The position numbers were made by a program, and so were the translations under genes. A stretch of DNA of 64,000 nt from Bradyrhizobium diazoefficiens (lineage in GTDB: Bacteria > Pseudomonadota > Alphaproteobacteria > Rhizobiales > Xanthobacteraceae): contig NZ_CP067041.1 of the NCBI RefSeq assembly GCF_016599855.1, positions 6,974,501 to 7,038,500 on the forward strand. Reading direction: 5' to 3'. Shown piece by piece: positions 42,512 through 51,094 of the stretch. Position 1 is the stretch's first letter; each line of letters starts with the position of its first letter. The notes under the pieces are model-generated. The model saw only the letters and a program-made list of their open reading frames with translations. It did no database searches and was not told the DNA's origin.

Positions 42512-42792
42512 GAGTACGCTGGTCCGAAAGCTCGCTTTCGGACATCGACGACATATTCTCACATAGCCACGAACACAATCGAACGGCTGCGGCTGCGGTG
42601 GTTGAGCGCATCAAGGCCGTCGCCAGCCTCCTCCAGGATTTTCCCGAGGCTGGTCATCTCACGGACGAACCTGGTGTCCGCATGTTCCCAACCGTTCGCT
42701 ACCCTTATCTCGTCTTTTACACTGTCAATCCTGATGATGCCGAGATCGTGATTCTCCACGTGCGCCATGGAGCTCAGGAACGTCGGCCTTAG
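42508..42792 (+). CDS. ParE/RelE-superfamily toxin
   Basis: A 94-residue small toxin. It has the ParE pattern VRWSESSLSDIDDIFSH at the N-terminus, the mid helix VVERIKAVASLLQDFPEAGH, and the C-terminal strands RYPYLVFYTV and EIVILHVRHGAQERR. ParE members inhibit DNA gyrase and RelE members cut ribosome-bound mRNA; the one meant here is probably ParE-like. Translation is coupled to the antitoxin by a 4-base overlap. Confidence 0.9.
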   Translation: MRVRWSESSLSDIDDIFSHSHEHNRTAAAAVVERIKAVASLLQDFPEAGHLTDEPGVRMFPTVRYPYLVFYTVNPDDAEIVILHVRHGAQERRP

Positions 42793-42802
42793 CATCGTAC
42801 AC

Positions 42803-43615
42803 CTACCGCTTCTCGCAATATGTCCGCATCGCCGTCACCACGGCCGCGGCAATCAGCTCCTGCCGCTCCGGCGAATTCATCGCCATCTCCTCGTCGCGGT
42901 TGATGATGGAGCCGGCTTCGAGCAACACCGCGGCGTTGTTCGTACGCGAGAGCACGACGAGCCCGTCATAGCGGTAGACGCCGACGTCCTTGTCGAGCAA
43001 TGGATGCCGGTAACGGCCCATCAGCGGCAGACTGTATTGTGTGGCGTATTGCAGGCCTTTCTCCTTCAACTCCCTGCCGAGCAACCGGGCGAAGGCGAGG
43101 CTGGCAGCGAAGCGCGGATTGCGTGCGGACACGAACAGCGAATAACCGCTGAAGCGGTCGCTGAAATAGCTTCTGCCGCCCTCGAATTCCCATTCCTCCA
43201 GCATCTTGTCCGGGACGGAATCATGGTGGATCGACAGGAAAAAGTCGGCGTGCGCAGCATTGGCGGTGGCGACGCGCTTGAGCAGGCTGGCCCGCGCCTT
43301 GCCTTCGGTCACCAGCACGCGGGTCGCGGCGAAGCCGGCGGACTTCAATTGCGCTCCGATCAGCCTTGCCAGATGCAGGTTGAAACCGAATTCCACATCG
43401 TTGCGCGCACTGGTGGCGCCTTCCGCTTCGGAGGTGTGCCCGACATCGAGGATGATCCTGAATTTGCGCGGATCGCATGTCTCCGGGGCGGGCGGCTTCA
43501 TTTTGGCCGTGGCGTTCCTCCGCACCCTGGCTGCCTGGCCATGGTCGGCTGACGAAACCGAAATCGGGATCAGCGCAAGAGCGGTAGCGGCGATGATGCG
43601 CCACGATATTTTCAC
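42803..43615 (-). CDS. N-acetylmuramoyl-L-alanine amidase (Amidase_3)
   Basis: An exported zinc amidase of about 270 residues that cuts the amide bond between glycan and peptide in peptidoglycan. After a signal peptide (residues 1-22, ending SSA) and a basic linker, the catalytic domain shows LDVGHTSEAEG, VEFGFNLHLA, FLSIHHDS and the late LLEAGSIIN with the catalytic Glu. The start is GTG 43615, which begins the signal peptide and overlaps the TGA of the dioxygenase gene (GTGA). No separate AMIN domain is present. Confidence 0.92.
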   Translation of the reverse strand: MKISWRIIAATALALIPISVSSADHGQAARVRRNATAKMKPPAPETCDPRKFRIILDVGHTSEAEGATSARNDVEFGFNLHLARLIGAQLKSAGFAATRVLVTEGKARASLLKRVATANAAHADFFLSIHHDSVPDKMLEEWEFEGGRSYFSDRFSGYSLFVSARNPRFAASLAFARLLGRELKEKGLQYATQYSLPLMGRYRHPLLDKDVGVYRYDGLVVLSRTNNAAVLLEAGSIINRDEEMAMNSPERQELIAAAVVTAMRTYCEKR

Positions 43616-44508
43616 ACCGGCCTTTCCCCCTTCACCGTCACGCGCGTGCCGGAGCGCGTATGCGGCCAGTAGTCCCACATCGCGCGGTGCTGGGTGCAGC
43701 GGTTGTCCCAGAAGGCGATGGCGTTCTCGGTCCAGCGGAAGCGGCACTGGAACAGCGGGTTCTCGGCGTGCTGGTAGAGATAGGCCAGCATTGCATCGCT
43801 CTCGTCGCGCGGGATGCCGTTGATGTGGCGGGTGAAGCCGCGGTTGACGTAGAGCGCCTTCTTGCCGGTGACGGGATGGGTGCGCACGACAGGGTGCTCG
43901 GCGTTCGGATAGGATGGGCGATCGGCGACGCCATAATTGGCGTAGAGCCCGCGATAGATCGGCTCGCCTTCGTGCAGAGCCGTCAGGCCATCGAGATAGG
44001 CCTTCATGCGGTCCGACAGCGCCTCATAGGCCGCATACATGTTGGCGAACAGCGTATCGCCGCCACGCAGCGGGCATTGCTTGATGTAGAGAATCGAGCC
44101 CATCGGCGGCTCGAGGTCGCAGGAGACGTCGGAGTGCCAGCCTTCGCCGTTGGCGCGCGGCGAGTTCCTGTCGGCGTAGATCTTCATCAACGCGGGGTCT
44201 TCGTCCTCGTGCGGGGCGGCGGGATGGACATGGAGCTCACCGAACTTGCGGCCGAAGGCCAGATGCTGCTTTGGCGTGATGTGCTGGTCGCGGAAGAAGA
44301 TCACGAGGTTTTCGGCAAGCGCGCGGTGGATCTCGTCCATCTGCCGGTTGGAGCGGGATTCGTCCGAGACCAGCTTGCCGATATCGACGCCGGATATTTC
44401 CGCGCCGATGATCGGCGTGAGTTTTTCGACCGCGATGGTTTCGTAGGGCGTGCCGTCCTCGGCCATGTGGCGATAACGCGGACCCTGCTTGCCGGCGAGT
44501 GAGCTCAT
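43612..44508 (-). CDS. TauD/TfdA-family Fe(II)/2-oxoglutarate dioxygenase
   Basis: A 298-residue dioxygenase that couples 2-oxoglutarate decarboxylation to substrate oxidation. The iron ligands are in GWHSDVSCDLEPP (HxD) and the distal His of CTQHRAMWDYWPHTRSGTRV, whose Arg binds 2-oxoglutarate; TLFANMYAAYEAL is the usual middle motif. ATG 44508 has GGGAGCAG upstream and is preferred to an earlier in-frame ATG. The substrate may be taurine, an aryloxyalkanoate or another small acid. It is the first gene of a two-gene unit with the amidase. Confidence 0.92.
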   Translation of the reverse strand: MSSLAGKQGPRYRHMAEDGTPYETIAVEKLTPIIGAEISGVDIGKLVSDESRSNRQMDEIHRALAENLVIFFRDQHITPKQHLAFGRKFGELHVHPAAPHEDEDPALMKIYADRNSPRANGEGWHSDVSCDLEPPMGSILYIKQCPLRGGDTLFANMYAAYEALSDRMKAYLDGLTALHEGEPIYRGLYANYGVADRPSYPNAEHPVVRTHPVTGKKALYVNRGFTRHINGIPRDESDAMLAYLYQHAENPLFQCRFRWTENAIAFWDNRCTQHRAMWDYWPHTRSGTRVTVKGERPV

Positions 44509-44590
44509 GGGCGCTGCTCCCAATCATTATTGATTGGGAGCCATCGTAGCGCGCGATGGCAGATACGCAATCTACGCCGCAATCGCACCT

Positions 44591-44722
44591 GTCGTCCCGG
44601 ACAAGCGCAGCGCAGATCCGGGATCCATAACCACACGAAGATGTTTGGCGATGACTCGGAGTGACGGCTTGCCATAACCACAAAGTCCTGTGGTTATGGT
44701 TCCCGGCCTTCGCCGGGACGAC
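44591..44722. repeat. Intergenic palindromic repeat, family A, copy 3
   Basis: Outer arms GTCGTCCCGG (from 44591) and CCGGGACGAC (to 44722), with inner CATAACCACA and TGTGGTTATG. The left arm carries an insert AAGCGCAGCGCAGAT in place of the usual segment, so pairing is imperfect there. Lies between the dioxygenase gene start and ispG end. Confidence 0.75.
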
Positions 44723-44750
44723 AGCTGAGTGTGGTGCGCCAGCAGCTAAA

Positions 44751-46034
44751 TCATTCCGCCGCGGTCACCGGCGCCTTGGCGCCCTGGCCGTAGCGCTGGT
44801 CGATGTAGTCGATAACCAGCGCCTTGAAGTCGGCGGAGATGGTGGGCCCGCGCAGCGTGCGGAACTTCTTGCCGTCGACGAAGACGGGCGCAGCCGGCGC
44901 CTCGCCGGTGCCGGGCAAGGAGATGCCTATATTGGCGTGCTTGGATTCGCCGGGGCCGTTGACGATGCAGCCCATCACCGCGACGTTGAGCTCCTCGACA
45001 CCGGGATACCTGCTCTTCCAGTTCGGCATCTCGTCGCGGATGAAATCCTGGATCGAGCGGGCCAGTTCCTGGAACGTGGTCGAGGTGGTGCGACCGCAGC
45101 CGGGGCAGGCCGCAACCAGCGGCACGAAGGTGCGGAAGCCCATGGTTTGCAGAAGCTCCTGGCCGACCTGCACCTCACGGGTGCGGTCGCCGCCGGGCTC
45201 CGGCGTCAGCGAGATACGGATGGTATCGCCGATGCCCTGCTGCAAGAGGATGCCGAGCGCCGCAGACGACGCCACGATGCCCTTGGTGCCCATGCCGGCT
45301 TCGGTCAGGCCGAGATGGATGGCATAGTCGGAGCGGGACGCGAGATCCTGATAGACCGCAATGAGATCCTGCACCGCCGAGACCTTGGCGGAGAGGATGA
45401 TGCGATCCTTGGGCATGCCGAGCTCTTCGGCGCGCGCCGCCGAGAGCAGCGCGGACTGCACCATCGCTTCACGCGTCACCGCGCGCACGTCGCGCGGATT
45501 GGCGGAGGCGGCGTTCTCGTCCATCAGCCTGGTCAGCAGCTCCTGGTCGAGCGAGCCCCAATTGGCGCCGATGCGAACCGGCTTGCTGTTCTTGTTCGCG
45601 ATCTCGATGATGTCGGCGAACTGGGTGTCGCGCTTGTCCTTGAAGCCGACATTGCCGGGATTGATGCGATATTTGGCCAGCGCTTCGGCGCAGGCCGGAT
45701 AGGCCGCGAGCAGCTTGTGGCCGATATAGTGGAAGTCGCCGATCAGTGGCGTGGTGATGCCGCGCTTGGCGAGGCCGTCGCGGATATGCGGGACGGCAGC
45801 AGCAGCTTCCTCGCGGTCGACGGTAATGCGGACCATTTCGGAGCCGGCGCGCGCGAGCGCTGCGACCTGGGCGATGGTGCCGTCAATGTCGGCGGTGTCG
45901 GTGTTGGTCATCGACTGCACGACGATCGGCGCACCGCCGCCGACAGCAACGTCGCCGACCTTGACCTGGGTGGTGCGATGACGCGGCGCCGGGCCTGCGA
46001 TATCGGAATCGAGGGGGTTTTCGAGCTTGTTCAT
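44751..46034 (-). CDS. ispG: 4-hydroxy-3-methylbut-2-enyl-diphosphate synthase (GcpE)
   Basis: A 427-residue iron-sulfur enzyme of the non-mevalonate isoprenoid pathway. It reductively converts MEcPP into HMBPP. The N-terminal TIM barrel shows [28 protein letters not shown] and [11 protein letters not shown]; the C-terminal domain carries the cluster ligands in CPGCGR and [13 protein letters not shown] 46034 is used; a TTG at 46043 is also in frame. It is closely preceded by the EamA-type gene (12 bases), so the two and zur form one likely transcription unit. Confidence 0.97.
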   Translation of the reverse strand: MNKLENPLDSDIAGPAPRHRTTQVKVGDVAVGGGAPIVVQSMTNTDTADIDGTIAQVAALARAGSEMVRITVDREEAAAAVPHIRDGLAKRGITTPLIGDFHYIGHKLLAAYPACAEALAKYRINPGNVGFKDKRDTQFADIIEIANKNSKPVRIGANWGSLDQELLTRLMDENAASANPRDVRAVTREAMVQSALLSAARAEELGMPKDRIILSAKVSAVQDLIAVYQDLASRSDYAIHLGLTEAGMGTKGIVASSAALGILLQQGIGDTIRISLTPEPGGDRTREVQVGQELLQTMGFRTFVPLVAACPGCGRTTSTTFQELARSIQDFIRDEMPNWKSRYPGVEELNVAVMGCIVNGPGESKHANIGISLPGTGEAPAAPVFVDGKKFRTLRGPTISADFKALVIDYIDQRYGQGAKAPVTAAE

Positions 46035-46046
46035 GGGGTCCAAATA

Positions 46047-47000
46047 TCAGATTTTGGTGACGTTCAGCAATGCATCGCGCGGCGCCGCAGCTGATGAGCT
46101 GGGGCGGTTAACCAGAAAAAGTCCAGCAATTACAAGGACGGCTGCCGCCCCGAAAGCCAGGCTCAAGGTGTCGTGCACGATGAAATAGCTACCCACCACG
46201 CCAAACAAAGGGGTGATGAAGGTAAAAGCCGACAATTTGCTGGCCGAATAGGCCTTCACCAGCGCGAACCAAAGCGTGAACGTGGTTCCGACCACCCAGA
46301 TCGCCTGGAAGGCCATCAGGGCGAACGACAGCGGCGATGGCGTGTGGGTGATGGATTCCCCGGACAGCCAGGCAGCCGTACCCAGGATCGGAATCGAGGT
46401 GGCGACCTGGTAGCCCAGCGCCTTCTCCGGCGCGGCGAAGCGCAGCCGCGTACCCTTGGCGACCAGCGTGGTCGCGGCCCAGAGCGAAGCGCCGGCAACG
46501 ATCATGAGGTCGCCGAGCAGGACGTGCGAATCCACATTGGCCTGCGGGACGCCGATCGCGAGTGCGACACCGGCAAAGCTCACGGCCAGACCGAGCCATT
46601 GCGTGCCGCCAAGGCGCTCGCCGAGCATCTGATAGGAGCCGAGCGCAACGAAGAAGGGCGCGGTGTAGAGGAACACCACCGCGCGGGAGGCGGAAGTCAG
46701 GCGCAGGCCCTGGAAGATCAGCACGAATTCGATGCCGAACATCAGCCCGGCAATCAGGCCGGGCTTCCAGGTGTCGTCATTCTCGAAGAATTTGACGCCG
46801 CGAAACCTGCCGATGAGGAACAGCACCGGCAGCGCGCCCATCGAACGGATCATCGCCTGAAGCATCGGCGGGATATCCGGCAGCACCAGCTTCACCGCAA
46901 TCTGGTTGAACCCCCAGGTCAGGCACAGCATGAGCATCAAGGCGATGGCGCCGGCACTGAGAGGGCGCGCGGCGGACGATATGGCTTGAGATGGGGACAT
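46047..47000 (-). CDS. DMT-superfamily (EamA) transporter
   Basis: A 317-residue inner-membrane transporter with ten predicted helices in two EamA halves: MLMLCLTWGFNQIAVKL opens the first and DLMIVAGASLWAATTLVAKG the second. Substrates of this family are amino acids, nucleosides or other small metabolites, usually exported. ATG 47000 is chosen for AGGAAG just upstream; the earlier open frame overlaps the zur gene. It lies between zur and ispG on the same strand with gaps of 35 and 12 bases. Confidence 0.92.
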   Translation of the reverse strand: MSPSQAISSAARPLSAGAIALMLMLCLTWGFNQIAVKLVLPDIPPMLQAMIRSMGALPVLFLIGRFRGVKFFENDDTWKPGLIAGLMFGIEFVLIFQGLRLTSASRAVVFLYTAPFFVALGSYQMLGERLGGTQWLGLAVSFAGVALAIGVPQANVDSHVLLGDLMIVAGASLWAATTLVAKGTRLRFAAPEKALGYQVATSIPILGTAAWLSGESITHTPSPLSFALMAFQAIWVVGTTFTLWFALVKAYSASKLSAFTFITPLFGVVGSYFIVHDTLSLAFGAAAVLVIAGLFLVNRPSSSAAAPRDALLNVTKI

Positions 47001-47035
47001 GTCTTCCTGATATCCGGCTTTGCGCCGTTGTTGCT

Positions 47036-47530
47036 TCAAGACGTTTTCTGACAATGGGTGCAGACGCCCGTGATCTCCACCACGGACAGCTTTGGTGCGA
47101 AGCCCGACGCGCGCGCCGCAGCGTTGAGCTCTCTGGCGAAGGACGCCGACGGGATCTCGCCGACGAGACCGCAGCGTTCGCAGATCAGGAACGCCACCGC
47201 CGACGTCGAATCGTGGTCATGGGCGGCGCAGGCGAGATAGGCGTTGCGGCTCTCGATGCGGTGCACGAGGCCGTTGGCCATCAAGAAATCGAGGGCGCGG
47301 TAGACCGTGATCGGCGCCGGCCGCGACATCGATTTTGCCAATTCGTCAATCACTTCATAAGCGCCGAGCGGCCGATGGCTGGAGAGCAAAGCCCCCAGCA
47401 CCTGACGGCGGATCGGCGTGAATTTCTGTGCCCGCTGCTCGCAAACCGTCTCCGCATGCGCCAGCGCGTCCGCGGTGCAGCGGCCGTGATCATGATCGGG
47501 CGTCGGAAATGCCGGCTTTGCGAGGGTCAT
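47036..47530 (-). CDS. zur: Fur-family regulator, probably Zur
   Basis: A 164-residue zinc-responsive repressor. It has the winged-helix Fur region (RQVLGALLSSHRPLGAYEVI, ITVYRALDFLMANGLVHRIE), a His-rich HDHDST loop, and two structural zinc motifs CERC and CTHC at the C-terminus. The N-terminal DHDHGRC and overall pattern are Zur-like rather than iron-type Fur. Zur represses zinc uptake and zinc-free ribosomal protein genes; none of those targets is obvious next to it. It starts divergently from the marR-emrAB operon. Confidence 0.88.
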   Translation of the reverse strand: MTLAKPAFPTPDHDHGRCTADALAHAETVCEQRAQKFTPIRRQVLGALLSSHRPLGAYEVIDELAKSMSRPAPITVYRALDFLMANGLVHRIESRNAYLACAAHDHDSTSAVAFLICERCGLVGEIPSASFARELNAAARASGFAPKLSVVEITGVCTHCQKTS

Positions 47531-47642
47531 TCAGCCTGCTTCTAGCATTTTGCCCGGGGAACCCAAAGCACGACCGAGGCGGCGGCGGTCAGCCATGCTT
47601 TTGCTGCGGGACAGCATCGCTTTATTCCGCCATGAAATAATC

Positions 47643-47675
47643 ATAAGCTTGCTTATTATATCCCAAGCTTATTGG
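47643..47675. promoter_or_regulatory. AT-rich palindromes at the marR promoter, probable MarR operator
   Basis: A perfect palindrome ATAAGC-TT-GCTTAT (47643-47656) overlaps a possible -10 box TATTAT (47654-47659). A second palindrome CCAA-GCTTA-TTGG lies at 47663-47675, and the octamer AAGCTTAT recurs at 47665 and 47681. These are the size and composition of operators of MarR-family regulators, and they lie 12-44 bases before the marR start. Confidence 0.65.
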
Positions 47676-47686
47676 AGACAAAGCTT

Positions 47687-48169
47687 ATGACCCGCGGGTC
47701 GGTCGACCAGAACTTCCTGTTCACGCTCGGTGAGCTCTATCGCCTGCTGCGCGTCTATGCCGACAAGGAGGCCTCGCGCTTCGGCATCACCCGGGCGCAA
47801 TGGGCGGTGCTGTCCAAGGTCGAGCGCAGCGAGGGCATGAAGCAGTCGGAACTCGCCGAACTGCTGGAGATGCAGCCGATCACGCTGACGCGGCTGATCG
47901 ACAAGCTCTGCGACAGCGACTGGATCGAGCGCCGCAGCGACGCCTCGGACCGCCGCGTCAAGCGGCTGTATCTGAAGAAGGCCGGCCGTGCACTCCTGGG
48001 CAAAATGAGCGGCCTCAAATCCGAGCTGACCGCGAACGCCCTCGAAGGCATCAGCCCGGCAGAAGCCCACCGTCTCCTCGTCCAATTAGAAACCATCAAG
48101 GAAAACGTGCGTACCGCGATCCAGACATCCGGAGCGGAACAAGCACGTAAGGAGCAGCGCTATGGCTGA
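47687..48169 (+). CDS. MarR-family regulator of the efflux operon
   Basis: A 160-residue winged-helix repressor. The DNA-binding part is ITRAQWAVLSKVERSEG, SELAELLEMQPITLTRLIDK and the wing ERRSDASDRRVKRLYL. MarR proteins usually repress their own operon until a toxic compound binds. ATG 47687 has GGAGACA upstream. The gene overlaps the next one by 8 bases, and palindromes at its promoter fit autoregulation. Confidence 0.93.
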   Translation: MTRGSVDQNFLFTLGELYRLLRVYADKEASRFGITRAQWAVLSKVERSEGMKQSELAELLEMQPITLTRLIDKLCDSDWIERRSDASDRRVKRLYLKKAGRALLGKMSGLKSELTANALEGISPAEAHRLLVQLETIKENVRTAIQTSGAEQARKEQRYG

Positions 48170-49325
48170 TCAGGTCATCAAGTTCCAGCCCGAGCAGAAA
48201 ATCGACAGCGGCAAGCCCACCAAGAAGGCCGGCACCGATCCGCGCCGCCGCATTACTGCCGGCCTGCGGCGCTATCGCCGATTCCTGCTGATGGTAGTGC
48301 TGCCGATCCTGGCTGTCATCGCCGGCTTGACCTTCTATCTCAATGGCGGCCGCTATGTCGGCACTGACGACGCCTATGTCGGCGCGCAGAAGGTGCTGGT
48401 GACGCCTGACATCTCCGGCAAGATCCAGAAGGTCGTCGTGAAGGAAGGCCAGTCGGTCAAGCAGGGCGACGAACTGTTCGATATCGATCCCGTGCCGTTC
48501 CGCCTCGCGGTGGACGAGGCCAAGGCGCAGCTGATGCAGGCGCAGTCGACCTATGACAATTTGCGCGCCAACATAAAGATCTACGGCGACATGCTCGACC
48601 TCGCCCAGCAGGGCGTCGACCTGAAGAAGCGCGACGTCGAGCGCAAGCAGGCTCTGGTGAAGAACAATTACGGCTCGCAGCTCGACCTCGATAATGCCTC
48701 GAACGCGCTGGTGACCGCAGGGGCGCAGGCGCAGTTCATCAAGCAGCAGCTCTCCAACGCCAAGACGCAGTTGCTCGGCGACCCCAAGCTACCGCTGGAG
48801 CAATTCCCGCTTTACGTCCAAGCCAAGGCCAAGCTCGAGGACGCCCAGCGCAATCTCGACCACACTGTGCTGCGCGCGCCGATGGACGGCGTTGCGACAC
48901 AGGTGGACCAGATCCAGCTCGGTCGCTTTGTCGCCGCCGGGACGCCTGTGTTCTCCATCATCGACGTCGTCCATCCCTGGGTCGATGCCAATCCGAAGGA
49001 GAGCGATCTCACCTACGTCACCGAAGGCCAGCCTGTGACGCTCGAGGTCGACGCGTTCCCGAACCATGTCTTCAAGGGCAAGATCGGCTCGCTCTCGCCC
49101 GGCACCGGCGCGCAATTCGCGATCCTGCCGCCGCAGAATGCCACCGGCAATTTCGTCAAGGTGGTGCAGCGCGTGCCCGTCAGGATCTATTTCGACGAGA
49201 GCGACAAATACGTGAAAAAGCTGAAGGCCGGCATGAGCGTCTATGCCACCATCGACACCGGCCACCAGCGCTCGCTCGCCGGCCTGCTCGGCCTGTCGGC
49301 CACAGCGAGTCAGGACAAGGACTGA
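48162..49325 (+). CDS. emrA: HlyD/EmrA-type membrane fusion protein
   Basis: A 387-residue periplasmic adaptor of a tripartite drug pump. One transmembrane helix (about 42-62) is followed by a biotinyl-lipoyl-like half (GQKVLVTPDISGKIQKVVV in part, VKEGQSVKQGDELFDID), a coiled-coil hairpin (about 115-225), and the returning half VLRAPMDGVATQVDQIQLG with the beta-barrel. AAGGAG lies inside the marR end, and the overlap suggests translational coupling. It works with the MFS pump encoded 4 bases after it. Confidence 0.93.
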   Translation: MADQVIKFQPEQKIDSGKPTKKAGTDPRRRITAGLRRYRRFLLMVVLPILAVIAGLTFYLNGGRYVGTDDAYVGAQKVLVTPDISGKIQKVVVKEGQSVKQGDELFDIDPVPFRLAVDEAKAQLMQAQSTYDNLRANIKIYGDMLDLAQQGVDLKKRDVERKQALVKNNYGSQLDLDNASNALVTAGAQAQFIKQQLSNAKTQLLGDPKLPLEQFPLYVQAKAKLEDAQRNLDHTVLRAPMDGVATQVDQIQLGRFVAAGTPVFSIIDVVHPWVDANPKESDLTYVTEGQPVTLEVDAFPNHVFKGKIGSLSPGTGAQFAILPPQNATGNFVKVVQRVPVRIYFDESDKYVKKLKAGMSVYATIDTGHQRSLAGLLGLSATASQDKD

Positions 49326-49329
49326 GCCG

Positions 49330-50886
49330 ATGTCCGGTCCCCATGCCCATTTGATGGTCCCCGGCCTGCGCCGGAACATGGTGACGATCTGCGCCATGAC
49401 GGCGACCATCATGCAGGCGCTGGACACCACCATCGCGAACGTCGCGCTGCCCTACATGCAGGGGACGCTGTCGGCCTCGCAGGATCAAATCAACTGGGTG
49501 CTGACCTCCTACATCGTCGCCGCCGCGATCATGACGGCCCCGGTGGGCTGGATCGCCAACCGCTTCGGCCGCAAGCGCATCTTCATCATCTGCTCGGCCG
49601 GCTTCACCATGGCCTCCGTGCTGTGCGGCCTTGCCCAGGACATCAACCAGATGGTGCTGTTCCGCCTGCTGCAAGGCGTGTTCGGCGCGGCGCTGGTGCC
49701 GCTGTCCCAATCGGTCATGCTCGACTATTACACGCTCCAGGAGCGCGCCAAGGCGATGTCGATCTGGGGCATGGGCGTGATGATGGGCCCGATCATGGGG
49801 CCCTCGCTGGGGGCCTGGCTGACCGAGACTTATTCCTGGCACTGGGTGTTCTTCGTCAATCTGCCGTTCGGCGCGATCACGGTCATCGGGCTCATCATCT
49901 TCATGGATGAGACCAGGAAGGATCTCAGCCTCAAGTTCGACTGGTTCGGCTTCGCCGCGCTGGCGATCGCGATCGGCGCGCTGCAGCTCGCCCTCGACCG
50001 CGGCGAGCAGCTCGACTGGTTCGAGTCCGCCGAGATCGTGACCGAGTTCGTCGTCTCGGGCATTGCCTTCTATTATTTCTTCGCCCACTCGCTCACGACC
50101 TCGCGTCCCTTCATCCAGTTCGCGCTGTTTCGCGATCGCAACTTCCTCACCGGCTGCATCTTCATGACGGTGATGGGCCTCGTGCTGTACTCGACCATGG
50201 CGCTGGCCTCGCCCTACCTGCAAAACGTGATCGGATATCCCATCATCACGGCCGGCGGCCTGCTCGCGAGCCGCGGCTTCGGCACCTTCTTCGCCATGAT
50301 GATGGTCGGCCGCATCATGCGCTATATCGAGGCGCGCACCCTGATCATTTTCGGCCTGACGCTGACGGCGGCGTCGCTGTTCCAGATGACCGGCTGGACC
50401 GATCAGACCCAGGTGCCGGAGATCATCATCGTCAGCGTCGTCCAGGGCTTTGGTTTCGGCCTTGTCTTCGTCCCGCTCTCGACGGTGGCGTTCCTGACGC
50501 TTTCGAACAATCTACGCACCGACGGCACCTCGATGCTGACGCTGCTTCGCAACGTCGCGAGCTCGGTCGGCATCTCCATCGTCATCGCCCAGCTGACGCA
50601 GGGTACGCGCAGGACATATGCGATCCTCTCGGAGTACATCAATCCGTTCAACCACGCGCTGCAGATGCCCGACGTCAGCAGCGTGATCAATCTCTCCACC
50701 AACGCCGGCCGCGCCATGGCCGACCGCGTGGTCAGCGTGCAGGCGCAGATTATTGCGTTCGCGCACGACTATATGCTGGTGATGATCTTCATTCTCTGCA
50801 CCATCCCGCTGGCACTGATGATCGGTTCCACCAAGGCGACGCTACGCAAGCAGGCGGCCGGGCCGGAACATGCGGTGCTGGAGTAA
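49330..50886 (+). CDS. emrB: MFS drug efflux pump, DHA2 (EmrB) family
   Basis: A 518-residue proton-driven exporter with 14 predicted helices. DHA2 motifs: ALDTTIANVALPYMQG in the first helix, GWIANRFGRKRIF (motif A), LFRLLQGVFGAALVPLSQS (motif B) and GMGVMMGPIMGPSLGAWL (motif C). The outer-membrane partner (TolC type) is not in the window. The gene is 4 bases from the adaptor gene and in the same operon as marR. Confidence 0.94.
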   Translation: MSGPHAHLMVPGLRRNMVTICAMTATIMQALDTTIANVALPYMQGTLSASQDQINWVLTSYIVAAAIMTAPVGWIANRFGRKRIFIICSAGFTMASVLCGLAQDINQMVLFRLLQGVFGAALVPLSQSVMLDYYTLQERAKAMSIWGMGVMMGPIMGPSLGAWLTETYSWHWVFFVNLPFGAITVIGLIIFMDETRKDLSLKFDWFGFAALAIAIGALQLALDRGEQLDWFESAEIVTEFVVSGIAFYYFFAHSLTTSRPFIQFALFRDRNFLTGCIFMTVMGLVLYSTMALASPYLQNVIGYPIITAGGLLASRGFGTFFAMMMVGRIMRYIEARTLIIFGLTLTAASLFQMTGWTDQTQVPEIIIVSVVQGFGFGLVFVPLSTVAFLTLSNNLRTDGTSMLTLLRNVASSVGISIVIAQLTQGTRRTYAILSEYINPFNHALQMPDVSSVINLSTNAGRAMADRVVSVQAQIIAFAHDYMLVMIFILCTIPLALMIGSTKATLRKQAAGPEHAVLE

Positions 50887-50928
50887 TTTGCTGTCGTTTG
50901 GAGTTGAGCCGGAGCGTCAATCTCCGCC

Positions 50929-51049
50929 GTCGTCCCGGCAAAGGCCGGGACCCATACGCCGCAGCAATAGTTTTGCGAAGATTCGGAGTTACCAGCTCGC
51001 CCTGCAACCACTCCCTGGGGTTATGGGTCCCGGCCTTCGCCGGGACGAC
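50929..51049. repeat. Intergenic palindromic repeat, family A, copy 4
   Basis: The most complete family A copy: arms GTCGTCCCGGCAAAGGCCGG from 50929 and CCGGCCTTCGCCGGGACGAC to 51049, with a single A against C mismatch. It lies in the gap between the convergent emrB and APH-fold genes, where a bidirectional terminator would be useful. Confidence 0.85.
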
Positions 51050-51094
51050 ACTGAGAATGTGGAACGGCCGTCGCGCCTCATTCCCACAGCGTCA

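Noticed and set aside
44661..46094. 477-codon open frame on the plus strand
   Set aside because: Shadow of ispG, which has its iron-sulfur cysteines and full length on the minus strand.
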